A DNA stretch of 12,424 nt from JAGXIT01 sp049293335 (GTDB taxonomy: Bacteria; Patescibacteriota; Saccharimonadia; Saccharimonadales; UBA4665). Of this stretch, positions 6,015-12,424 are shown in pieces; positions within the stretch are counted from its first letter, which is position 1, and each line of letters opens with the position of its first letter. The notes beneath the pieces were generated by a model. The model made no database searches, was not told the origin of the DNA, and was given only the letters and a program-made list of their open reading frames with translations. The DNA lies in the NCBI GenBank assembly GCA_049293335.1, contig JBATSO010000010.1, positions 1-12,424 of the forward strand, in the 5' to 3' direction. Made by a program: the position numbers and the translations under genes.

Positions 6015-6686
6015 TTATGGTGTGAAAAAGTGGGTGTGAGGTATGCCGCCAAGCTGGATGGTGCCTAGGTCGAGCAAAAGGTTTAGGGTTATAGCAGCGG
6101 CAATCATCGCTAGTATGAGACAGATGGCCAGCATACGCCGCTTTTTTACACGGTTTATAGGGAGGGCGTACTTGCGCGAGGCAATTAAACGTTCTATTTC
6201 GAGTTCTTCGGCCGTTGGTTCCTTTGGTTCTGCCTTTTCGGGCGATAAGCTCGTGCCGTCAATTAGGCTATCAGCCTCGTCGGTGTCTTCTGATTTTTCT
6301 GAATACGTTGGGGTGGGTTTTGGCGATTCATCTGGCAAAGTAGTCTCTGGCTTTGCAGGCTCTTCAGGGTGATCGATCGCCTCGGCAGGCGCTTGGTTTT
6401 CGTTCTGAGAAACTTCGGTGCTTACCTCTTTTTCGGTATCACTAAGACTGGGAACCTTAATGGTCTTGGCTACACTGGGCCGCGCCTGTGGCGTTACTGC
6501 TGCTTGTTTAGAAGAACCAACTATGTTGTTTTCTAGTGGCGACTCCGCCGAATCAACACTGAGCATTGGGTCGACCTTCATAAGCGGGCGGTTGGTAATA
6601 AGTACAGGGCGGCTGGTGGGTGTAGGCGGCGTGTCGCCCGCGTGAACACCGTCGAGAACTTTTGCTTTGTCGTTATTTGCTGGCAT
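6015..6686 (-). CDS. Hypothetical protein with long disordered region and C-terminal membrane helix
   Basis: I do not recognise this family. Of 223 residues, about 1-165 are low complexity, rich in Pro, Glu, Ser, Thr and Lys, and presumably disordered. A short charged helix (about 158-172, EELEIERLIASRKYALP) and a basic stretch VKKRRM precede one hydrophobic segment (about 186-208). A short tail containing HTHFFTP ends the protein. The positive charge just before the helix predicts the long N-terminal part in the cytoplasm and the tail outside, close to tail-anchored topology. ATG at 6686 is two bases after the tpiA stop, so the gene is translationally coupled to the glycolytic genes. That implies co-expression but not a glycolytic role. 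Similar disordered anchors occur beside division and secretion genes; no function is claimed. Confidence 0.75.
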   Translation of the reverse strand: MPANNDKAKVLDGVHAGDTPPTPTSRPVLITNRPLMKVDPMLSVDSAESPLENNIVGSSKQAAVTPQARPSVAKTIKVPSLSDTEKEVSTEVSQNENQAPAEAIDHPEEPAKPETTLPDESPKPTPTYSEKSEDTDEADSLIDGTSLSPEKAEPKEPTAEELEIERLIASRKYALPINRVKKRRMLAICLILAMIAAAITLNLLLDLGTIQLGGIPHTHFFTP

Positions 6687-6688
6687 AA

Positions 6689-7471
6689 TTATTTTCTTTC
6701 GGTCTGAATTTGGTGAGCTTGGTTTACAATGGCTACGAACTTCTGATAATTAAGGCTGGCAGCACCCACCAGCACACCATCGACCTCTGGGAGTTCCAAA
6801 TAGCTTCGCACATCATGGTTGTCTACGCTGCCACCATACAGTAGCCGCATAGCCTCAGCTACGCGTTTGCCGTAAAGATCCTCGACCTGCGAGCGTATGT
6901 AGCGCAGTGCCTTTTGGGCATCGCTTGGTTTGGCTAGTATGCCATCGAACGTACTAATAGCCCAAACTGGTTCGTAGGCAATTACAATTCGCTCTATTTC
7001 TTTGCTAGTAATATTCATAAGTGCGGTGGTAAGTTGGTCGTGTAGCACCTGCTTGGTTTCGCCTGCATCGCGTTCTTGTTTGGTTTCGCCAATACAAATT
7101 ATGGGGGTAATATTGTTGCGAATAGCAGCCTGAACTTTATCGCGTACCGTGTCGAGGTCCTCGCCAAAATACAAGCGCCGTGCCGAATGCCCAATGAGCG
7201 CATACTGCACTAGGTCGCCGAGCATGGCAAAGCTAACTTCGCCAGTGTAGGGGCCGTCATCTTTAAAATACGCATCTTGGGCACACAGTTTAAGGCGCCG
7301 CCGATCAATCTGCTGGCTGAGCGGCTGAAGCGTTAGCATACTTGGCGCAATGACAACTTCGAGCGAGCGGTGGCCACTAAGGCGTTCTTGCAAACGATGC
7401 ACCAGCAAGCTCGATTGATGCACGTTAAGGTGCATTTTCCAGTTGCCAACAATGAGAAGTTTTTTATCCAT
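6689..7471 (-). CDS. tpiA: Triosephosphate isomerase, divergent lid loop
   Basis: TpiA interconverts dihydroxyacetone phosphate and glyceraldehyde 3-phosphate in glycolysis. From ATG 7471 the protein has 260 residues, normal for the family, and the catalytic residues fall on textbook numbers: Lys12 in GNWKM, His95 in IGHS, Glu167 in AYEPVW, plus the phosphate-binding YGGSV (212-216). Two elements deviate. The usual IGHSERR is IGHSARR (Glu97 to Ala). The flexible lid, normally WAIGTGK, is WAISTFDGILAKP, lacking GTGK and about two residues longer. The frame extends to GTG 7495, but that would encode eight residues before the beta strand holding Lys12 and overlap a -10-like TACAAT. The gene lies 25 bases after pgk. 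Confidence 0.93.
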   Translation of the reverse strand: MDKKLLIVGNWKMHLNVHQSSLLVHRLQERLSGHRSLEVVIAPSMLTLQPLSQQIDRRRLKLCAQDAYFKDDGPYTGEVSFAMLGDLVQYALIGHSARRLYFGEDLDTVRDKVQAAIRNNITPIICIGETKQERDAGETKQVLHDQLTTALMNITSKEIERIVIAYEPVWAISTFDGILAKPSDAQKALRYIRSQVEDLYGKRVAEAMRLLYGGSVDNHDVRSYLELPEVDGVLVGAASLNYQKFVAIVNQAHQIQTERK

Positions 7472-7486
7472 AATCTTTATAGTTCT

Positions 7487-7492
7487 ATTGTA
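7487..7492 (-). promoter_or_regulatory. -10-like box in the pgk-tpiA gap
   Basis: TACAAT on the minus strand lies between the pgk stop and the tpiA ATG, placing +1 near 7480 and leaving a leader of about nine bases without a Shine-Dalgarno. It could be an internal promoter within a glycolytic operon. Evidence is limited to sequence and spacing. Confidence 0.3.
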
Positions 7493-7496
7493 CACC

Positions 7497-8786
7497 CTAC
7501 TTGTTTTCTAGTGCCTCAACCCCTGGTAGTTTGCGCCCGCTCATAAGTTCTAGGCTAGCGCCACCGCCCGTTGAAACATGGTCAAAACTGCCTACCAGCC
7601 CTCGCTGTTCAATAAACCCAACCGTGTCACCACCACCAACCACGCTAAATGGTCGATTGCCAAACTGCCCCAACATGGCCTCCATAAGCAGTTCGGTGCC
7701 GTGGGCGGTTGGGCCAATCGGACCCTGCAAACCTTTTGTTTCAGTTACACCCATAGCGCCGTTCCACACCACGGTACCAGCCAGTTGAATAAGCCCTGCA
7801 ATAAACGCACCGCTAAACGGGCCAATGTCTAAAATCATTTCATCATCGGCCACCTGACTGGCCTGGTGCAATGGGCGCTTTGGGTACGCCTCGATATCGG
7901 CAATCACCTGGGCGCTCCAGTCAACAATTCGCGTAGCAGCATTCGAAGCCAATTTTTTGGCCACCACACCGTCTTGCGGTAGGTAAAATACAAAATTTCG
8001 TTCTTTTTTAACCTGAGAGGCTGTATATAAAATTTCCTTGGCGAGCGGCAAATCATCTGGCTCAATTTTGCTTTTGCCAACAGGTAGGCCCGTGGCATGC
8101 AAGAACGTATTTGCCATAGCACCACCTACCGCAACTACATCGGCAACATCTATAAAGCGCTGCAACACCTCAATTTTGTCGCTAATCTTGGCACCGCCAA
8201 TGACAGCCACCAGCGGATGTTTAGGGTTTTCCATAACATCGGTAATGGTGCTAACCTCTTTTTCTAGCAGCAGTCCCGCCACACTAGGCAAGTGGTGAGT
8301 CACAGCCTCGGTACTGGCGTGCGCCCTGTGCACCACACCAAAGCCATCTTGCACGAACACGTCGGCCAGCGAGGCAAGTTTTTTGGCAAAGTCGTGGTTG
8401 TTGGCCTCTTCTTCGGGGTGAAAACGTAAGTTTTCTAGCAGCAGTACTTGGCCGGGCTGTAGCTTAGCCGCGGCTTTTTCGGCCCGTTCACCCACACAAT
8501 CAGGCACAAATTCAACGGGGCGGCCCAGAAGTTCTTGCAAACGTTTCGCAACAGGAAACAGGCTTTCAGAAGCCTTTACCTTACCATCGGGGCGACCCAA
8601 ATGCGAACAAATAATAACCGCGGCTTCATGCTCTAGTAAGTAGTTGAGTGTAGGCAAACTTTGCTGCAAACGGTAATCATCGGTAATTTTACCCTTGTCG
8701 GTGAGCGGAACATTATAATCAGCACGTAGCAGCACACGCTTGTGCGGCAGTTCTATGTCTTTAATCGTTTTTTTTGTAAAACTCAT
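7497..8786 (-). CDS. pgk: Phosphoglycerate kinase
   Basis: Pgk transfers phosphate from 1,3-bisphosphoglycerate to ADP, an ATP-yielding step of glycolysis, in the cytoplasm. Family motifs are clear: LLRADYNVPL near residue 20 (the PGK signature), SHLGRPDGK, LLENLRFHPEEEAN, HRAHAST, GGAKISDKIEVL, GGAMANTF and the nucleotide-domain GGGDTVGFIE with STGGGASLEL near the C-terminus. The 429 residues are somewhat longer than the common 390-415. Two normally strict motifs vary: VNDAFG is VQDGFG, and WNGPMG is WNGAMG. I chose ATG 8786; an in-frame TTG at 8798 adds four residues but overlaps the probable transcription start. tpiA follows after 25 bases on the same strand. Confidence 0.95.
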   Translation of the reverse strand: MSFTKKTIKDIELPHKRVLLRADYNVPLTDKGKITDDYRLQQSLPTLNYLLEHEAAVIICSHLGRPDGKVKASESLFPVAKRLQELLGRPVEFVPDCVGERAEKAAAKLQPGQVLLLENLRFHPEEEANNHDFAKKLASLADVFVQDGFGVVHRAHASTEAVTHHLPSVAGLLLEKEVSTITDVMENPKHPLVAVIGGAKISDKIEVLQRFIDVADVVAVGGAMANTFLHATGLPVGKSKIEPDDLPLAKEILYTASQVKKERNFVFYLPQDGVVAKKLASNAATRIVDWSAQVIADIEAYPKRPLHQASQVADDEMILDIGPFSGAFIAGLIQLAGTVVWNGAMGVTETKGLQGPIGPTAHGTELLMEAMLGQFGNRPFSVVGGGDTVGFIEQRGLVGSFDHVSTGGGASLELMSGRKLPGVEALENK

Positions 8787-8801
8787 GCGCCCACCCAAAT
8801 A

Positions 8802-8807
8802 GTTTAC
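8802..8807 (-). promoter_or_regulatory. -10-like box before pgk
   Basis: TAAACT on the minus strand puts +1 near 8795, giving a leader of about nine bases (GTGGGCGC-like) before ATG 8786. It lies in the 133-base gap after pyk, where no terminator is visible, so pgk may have its own promoter and also receive readthrough. Confidence 0.35.
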
Positions 8808-8919
8808 GTTTGGTAGTTGAAAATGGAGTCATAGTCCACAATCAAACTGCTACTGCTTATTGTACCACTCGTACATTGCTTTTCGAATTTTTTCAGCCAT
8901 AAGCTTTTGCGCTAGAGTT

Positions 8920-10356
8920 TTAATCGAGTTGACGAACTTTAATTGTGTCGGTCGTACCCACCACGCCAGGGTACTGGCCGCTAACTAGCACAATGACATC
9001 GCCTTTTTGAAACACGAGCGAATGCCGCAAAAAATCGGTTAGTTTTTGCGCTGCTTGCTTGCTCACAGGGCGCACATAGCTTTTTACATCATAGACGATG
9101 GCGAGCTGTTGTGCCGTTCGCTCGGTGTCGGTCACGGCAATAATTGGGCTATCTGGCCTTTCGCAGGCAATCTGAATGGCGGTGGCGCCCGTTTTTGTTT
9201 CGGTCACGATAGCATCGGCCTCAATATCGGCCGCCAGACTAATGATGCTGCGGCTCATGGCGAGCTGCCGTGTTTGGGGCTGATCGGTGTGGGCGGGGAA
9301 CGAAACGCGTACAGGTGCATTGGTTTGAGCGTACATTATGACCCGTTTCATTATTTCGACTGCTTCGATAGGATATTTGCCCATGGCAGTTTCGTCACTG
9401 AGCATTACACAGTCGGCGCCTAAAAATACGGCAGTAGCAACATCTGACACTTCGGCGCGAGTGGGTTCGGGCATTTCGGTCATACTGGCGAGCATTTGCG
9501 TAGCCACAATGGTTGGTCGACCATACTGCAAGCCCAAGCCAATAATTTTGCGCTGCACCACTGGCACGCTTTCGGGGGTGACCTCTACGGCCATATCGCC
9601 GCGGGCGACCATTGCCACATCGGTAGTACGCATAATATCTTCTAAGTTATCGACAGCCAGTTTTGTTTCTATCTTGGCAATGATTTTGCGAGGCGCACCT
9701 AGGTTGGTTATAAGCGTGCGCATTTTTTCAATATCATCGGCCGACTGAATGAAGCTCATGGCCACATAGTCAATGTCTTGCTCACTGCCGTAGGCGAGGT
9801 CGGCTTTGTCTTTTTCAGTTATAACATCGCCGCCAAAGTCGGTGTCGGGCAGATTTATACCTTTGCGCTGCAACAGCACGCCACTATTCTCAACCCGTAC
9901 AAACACCACGCCGTCTTTCACGTTCGTAACGGTGGTGCGGACTTTTCCGTCAAATATATATAGCCGTTCACCGCGCTTTACCTTTTTACTCAAATCGTAT
10001 TGTGTGGGGATTTTGCCACTTGCAGGCCACTCCGCATCGTAGGCAAGCTGCAAAGTCTGGCCCGCCTCAACGCGTATTTCACCTTCGAACACACCCAAAC
10101 GAATTTTTGGCCCTTGCAAATCCTGAATGATTGCAACTGGTTTACGTAGCTCCTTACTAGCCTGACGGATCCAGCCAATTTGCGTGGTACGCTCTTCGTA
10201 GTCACCATGACTAAAGTTTAGCCGTAGCCCATTTGCGCCGCTTTCAATTAGCTCTTTTATGGCCTCGTAGCTGTTGGTAGCGGGCCCAATTGTTGCAATT
10301 ATTTTGGTTCGCTTGTAGTCGCGCAGCGGTGTAATACGTGGGGTCGGTGTTTTCAT
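8920..10356 (-). CDS. pyk: Pyruvate kinase
   Basis: Pyk converts phosphoenolpyruvate and ADP to pyruvate and ATP, the last glycolytic step. The 478-residue protein shows TKIIATIGPAT near the N-terminus, LRLNFSHG, DLQGPKIRLG, the catalytic-lysine motif IIAKIETKLAV, RGDMAVEV, and the stretch ATQMLASM-TEMPEPTRAEVSDVA followed by GADCVMLSDETAMGKYP, where the usual SGETA reads SDETA. The C-terminal alpha/beta domain contains KTGATA and ends at QLD. No PEP-utiliser domain is fused at the C-terminus. I chose ATG 10356 because a -10 box (10365-10370) lies directly upstream; ATG 10386 would add ten residues across that box. It is first of the minus-strand gene run and divergent from the Mrr-like gene. 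Confidence 0.96.
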   Translation of the reverse strand: MKTPTPRITPLRDYKRTKIIATIGPATNSYEAIKELIESGANGLRLNFSHGDYEERTTQIGWIRQASKELRKPVAIIQDLQGPKIRLGVFEGEIRVEAGQTLQLAYDAEWPASGKIPTQYDLSKKVKRGERLYIFDGKVRTTVTNVKDGVVFVRVENSGVLLQRKGINLPDTDFGGDVITEKDKADLAYGSEQDIDYVAMSFIQSADDIEKMRTLITNLGAPRKIIAKIETKLAVDNLEDIMRTTDVAMVARGDMAVEVTPESVPVVQRKIIGLGLQYGRPTIVATQMLASMTEMPEPTRAEVSDVATAVFLGADCVMLSDETAMGKYPIEAVEIMKRVIMYAQTNAPVRVSFPAHTDQPQTRQLAMSRSIISLAADIEADAIVTETKTGATAIQIACERPDSPIIAVTDTERTAQQLAIVYDVKSYVRPVSKQAAQKLTDFLRHSLVFQKGDVIVLVSGQYPGVVGTTDTIKVRQLD

Positions 10357-10364
10357 AGACTTAC

Positions 10365-10370
10365 AGTGTA
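10365..10370 (-). promoter_or_regulatory. -10-like box of pyk (candidate leaderless start)
   Basis: TACACT on the minus strand puts +1 near 10358, two bases before ATG 10356. No Shine-Dalgarno is present. A weak TTGCAT lies 18 bases upstream as a possible -35. The promoter faces away from that of the Mrr-like gene. Confidence 0.45.
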
Positions 10371-10446
10371 ACTGCTTATGCATCAACCATGCAACCCCTT
10401 GGGATATCCTTAACCACTTTGTACCCGCGATTTGCTGCGCAAGGTA

Positions 10447-10452
10447 TATACT
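10447..10452 (+). promoter_or_regulatory. -10-like box of the Mrr-like gene (candidate leaderless start)
   Basis: TATACT places +1 near 10459, two bases before ATG 10461, and no Shine-Dalgarno precedes that ATG. This supports 10461 over the earlier in-frame ATG at 10389, which would make the frame run through the promoter. Confidence 0.45.
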
Positions 10453-10460
10453 TATGCTTA

Positions 10461-11030
10461 ATGAAACGGCGCCGCAGTCGAACAGTTCGCGACATTCTTT
10501 TGGTTTTTACTCTTGGTTTGGTACTGTTTCTGCGTTGGCAACACTTTTCAGATGCAATTATTACCAACCTTTTAATGCTTTGCCTGCTGCTCGGTACCGT
10601 TATATACATTGTTATTTCAGAAATAACGGAAATAGCTCAACTAGCCAGGCAAACTATCCAACTTCGTCGCCTACGACAAGTTGTTCGTTCACAAAAACCA
10701 GTCGATACTATGACGTGGGCCGAGTTTGAGTACTACGTTGCAAGCTGGCTAAAAAATCAAGGTTATAGTCATGTTGAACTCACTGAACACTACGATCTTG
10801 GGGTCGACATTATCGCAAAGAAGGACGGCATAACATGGGGCATACAGGTCAAACACTATCGTCGTCTTGTCGGCATTGAAGCGGTGCGGCAAGTTGTGGT
10901 GGCACTTAAAAAATACAACTGTGACCGCGCCATGGTAGTAACGAATAGTTTTTTCTCTACCCCGGCCAAAGAACTCGCTAAAAGCCAAGGTTGCCTTTTA
11001 ATCGACCGTCCTCGCTTGCTGCGTACCTAA
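10461..11030 (+). CDS. Membrane-anchored Mrr-like restriction endonuclease domain protein
   Basis: The 189-residue protein begins with a basic stretch, then two membrane helices (about 11-24 and 32-54), a basic linker, and a C-terminal PD-(D/E)xK nuclease fold of the Mrr_cat type (about 84-185). Its core is visible: the helix FEYYVASWLKNQGY with Glu89, then LGVDIIAKKDG with catalytic Asp116, and QVK (129-131) with Lys131. The spacing matches Mrr-type enzymes, which cut DNA, often modified DNA. Basic residues before helix 1 and the basic linker after helix 2 predict a cytoplasmic nuclease domain held at the membrane. No methyltransferase lies nearby, so a classical restriction pair is not supported. 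Roles in defence or in processing imported DNA are inference. The start may instead be 10389. Confidence 0.82.
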   Translation: MKRRRSRTVRDILLVFTLGLVLFLRWQHFSDAIITNLLMLCLLLGTVIYIVISEITEIAQLARQTIQLRRLRQVVRSQKPVDTMTWAEFEYYVASWLKNQGYSHVELTEHYDLGVDIIAKKDGITWGIQVKHYRRLVGIEAVRQVVVALKKYNCDRAMVVTNSFFSTPAKELAKSQGCLLIDRPRLLRT

Positions 11031-11147
11031 AGTACACGCTTCACCAGCTATTAAGGTTCTAGCATCAACAACTGCTTCAATCGGATTAGTTCCACAGCAA
11101 CATTAGGTATACCCCGCTCCGTAACAGGCTGTCTTAGATACATTTAC
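11031..11147 (+). other. Intergenic stretch between the Mrr-like and LysM genes
   Basis: Nothing convincing is visible here: no terminator hairpin after the Mrr-like gene and no small gene. The LysM promoter begins at 11148. Confidence 0.5.
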
Positions 11148-11176
11148 TTGTCAAACGAATTGTTGGTAGATATACT
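11148..11176 (+). promoter_or_regulatory. Sigma70-type promoter of the LysM protein gene
   Basis: TTGTCA (11148-11153) and TATACT (11171-11176) are separated by exactly 17 bases, the best -35/-10 pair in the window. Transcription would start near 11183, giving a leader of about 41 bases that contains the ribosome binding site. Confidence 0.75.
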
Positions 11177-11208
11177 ATTTTTGTATACAAATGCACTTAA
11201 AATCAAAT

Positions 11209-11214
11209 AAGGAG
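11209..11214 (+). promoter_or_regulatory. Shine-Dalgarno that fixes the LysM gene start
   Basis: AAGGAG lies nine bases before ATG 11224. The earlier in-frame ATG at 11191 has no such site and would sit almost at the transcription start. Confidence 0.75.
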
Positions 11215-11223
11215 CTTTATATT

Positions 11224-12381
11224 ATGTCTATGAACGATGATACCACTGATGCCGCTGAATTGTTAGCTTATAAGCACGAGGTACAAAGTAATGCCACTAG
11301 CCCTCAGGGTCTTCCTATGGACGATGATACCACTGATGCCGCTGAATTGTTAGCTTATAAGCGCGAGGTACAAAGGAATGCCACTAGCCCTCAGGGTCTT
11401 CCTAAGACAGATTGGAAGGCGGCACCGCCCCCAGAACCGGTTGGCGTAGGCAACGACTATACTGTTAAGCCTGGTGATACTCTAGGAAACATAGCTGCTG
11501 CCAATGGCGTAAGTGTACAAGAGCTTGCCAGCTACAATGGTATTGCTAATCCAAACTTCATAACAGTTGGTCAGGTCATTTCTATACCAGGCGGCAGCGT
11601 CGATAGCCCTGAAGTTGTTAATGACAGCAGCAACGACAGTGCTGTTATTGACGGCAGCGATGAAAATAGCGACAACACAAACGACGAAACCAATAACGAT
11701 GCCACCGATGCTGGCGCTACTAGTTCTAGCGATGATTCCACAGCTACGCCGAGCGACGGAAGCAGTACTAGCAACGACAGCAATGAAACAACCGACGAAA
11801 CTGATACATCACCCTCTGTAGCCCAAAGTACAACTACTACCAGCAACGTCGACCAGCCTACCACAACAGATACAACGGACGAGCCCGACACCCTAACTGC
11901 GGCCGGTAGCTCGACAGATAACGACACACCTACGCTCGGTGGCTCAGCTGATTCCGATGACGATTCTCCAGAAGGTGATGCTGGCGCAACCGGTCACCAT
12001 GGTCATCATCATGGGCATGATCATGACGGTCACCATGGTCGCGGTCGTGGGCACGACCATCATGGTGATGGTCATCACGGTGGTGGCCATCACTGGAGCG
12101 GGGCTGATGACGACGATTCTGACACTCCTATCCCTGCTGGTGCGCAGCAAGATGATAGCAGCAGTACAAGCGATACCAACGCTGGTGGTATCGGTAGCAA
12201 TATCGACACCCCAGACACCTCTGTCGACCAAAGTGGTGCTACCCCCACAGACACCCCCAACTTGAGCCCAGACCAAAACGCAAACGGTGGTACAATTGGA
12301 TATTCAGATAATGGCGACACTGGAGCTACTCAACCTCCTACCATCCCGACCCTGACAGACACCACTACATCTGGTTCGTAG
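11224..12381 (+). CDS. LysM protein with acidic Ser/Thr/Asp-rich and His-rich low-complexity tail
   Basis: LysM domains bind peptidoglycan or related GlcNAc polymers, so a cell-envelope role is likely. The 385-residue protein starts with two near-identical 29-residue units (3-31 and 32-60), then a Pro-rich linker, one LysM domain (about 78-122, with YTVKPGDTLGNIAAANGVS and YNGIANPNFITVGQVISIP) and about 260 residues of low complexity. The tail is rich in Ser, Thr, Asp, Asn and Gly and very acidic, interrupted by a His-rich block (257-290) with 16 His in 34 residues. Oddly, there is no signal peptide, membrane helix or sorting motif, so export would need a non-classical route, or the protein is cytoplasmic. 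A strong promoter and Shine-Dalgarno precede it. The function beyond wall binding is unknown. Confidence 0.85.
   Translation: MSMNDDTTDAAELLAYKHEVQSNATSPQGLPMDDDTTDAAELLAYKREVQRNATSPQGLPKTDWKAAPPPEPVGVGNDYTVKPGDTLGNIAAANGVSVQELASYNGIANPNFITVGQVISIPGGSVDSPEVVNDSSNDSAVIDGSDENSDNTNDETNNDATDAGATSSSDDSTATPSDGSSTSNDSNETTDETDTSPSVAQSTTTTSNVDQPTTTDTTDEPDTLTAAGSSTDNDTPTLGGSADSDDDSPEGDAGATGHHGHHHGHDHDGHHGRGRGHDHHGDGHHGGGHHWSGADDDDSDTPIPAGAQQDDSSSTSDTNAGGIGSNIDTPDTSVDQSGATPTDTPNLSPDQNANGGTIGYSDNGDTGATQPPTIPTLTDTTTSGS
11230..11403 (+). repeat. Tandem duplication of an 87-bp coding unit
   Basis: Units 11230-11316 and 11317-11403 are adjacent, equal in length and differ at only three positions by my reading. 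Each encodes 29 residues beginning M-N/D-D-D-T-T-D-A-A-E-L-L and ending S-P-Q-G-L-P. The number is a multiple of three, so the frame is kept. Confidence 0.92.
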
Positions 12382-12424
12382 ATAACCCCAGCTTCACATA
12401 ACACTCACTATGTAAGGTCATCCA

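Noticed and set aside
8850..8900. Minus-strand 16-codon frame (MAEKIRKAMYEWYNKQ) between pyk and pgk
   Set aside because: It has an ATG and a plausible amphipathic composition but no Shine-Dalgarno or -10 box placed to support it; too short to call without conservation. It could be a leader peptide for pgk.
11990..12096. CRISPR-like or simple DNA repeat array in the His-rich block
   Set aside because: The repeats are irregular CAT/CAC/GGT codons within an intact reading frame, with no fixed repeat-spacer pattern.
11571..12320. Antisense and alternative frames in the LysM gene
   Set aside because: Long open frames arise from the repetitive Ser/Thr/Asp/His codons; their products are simple Val/Ser or Met/Thr-rich repeats.

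Overview
This 12.4 kb window looks like the chromosome of a small-genome bacterium, most likely Candidatus Saccharibacteria (TM7) or a close Patescibacteria relative. That assignment is inference, based on moderate GC, compact largely single-strand gene packing, an RpfB/YabE-like cell-wall protein next to rsmA, divergent glycolytic enzymes and several start codons with no Shine-Dalgarno sequence. No rRNA or other taxonomic marker is present. The standard genetic code gives full-length reading frames everywhere, and none of the 11 protein genes called here ends in TGA.

Layout. Positions 1-900: a plus-strand tRNA-Ala(GGC) with a bidirectional terminator, facing a short minus-strand operon of a DUF2267 protein and a 60-residue basic protein with a strong ribosome binding site. 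Positions 860-1610: a plus-strand one-piece tmRNA (ssrA), then about 270 bp of dense RNA-like secondary structure without a protein gene. This stretch ends in an exact 19-base copy of the tmRNA 3' end and a second terminator, and is the most unusual part of the window. Positions 1638-10356: a run of seven minus-strand genes, in transcription order pyk, pgk, tpiA, a disordered membrane-anchored protein, a PcrA/UvrD helicase, an RpfB/YabE-like wall enzyme and rsmA. Positions 10461-12381: two plus-strand genes, a membrane-anchored Mrr-like nuclease and a LysM protein with a very acidic Ser/Thr/Asp-rich and His-rich tail.

How the genes fit together. tpiA, pgk and pyk cover the isomerase and both substrate-level phosphorylation steps of lower glycolysis, as expected for a fermentative organism. 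rsmA follows the wall-enzyme gene with a 2-base gap, matching the known rpfB-ksgA (Actinobacteria) and yabE-rnmV-ksgA (Bacillus) neighbourhoods. Several genes (uvrD-like, rpfB-like, pyk, mrr-like) have a -10-like TANNNT hexamer ending 6-9 bases before the start codon and no Shine-Dalgarno sequence, suggesting leaderless mRNAs. The LysM gene and the 60-residue gene instead have clear ribosome binding sites, so both initiation modes seem to coexist.
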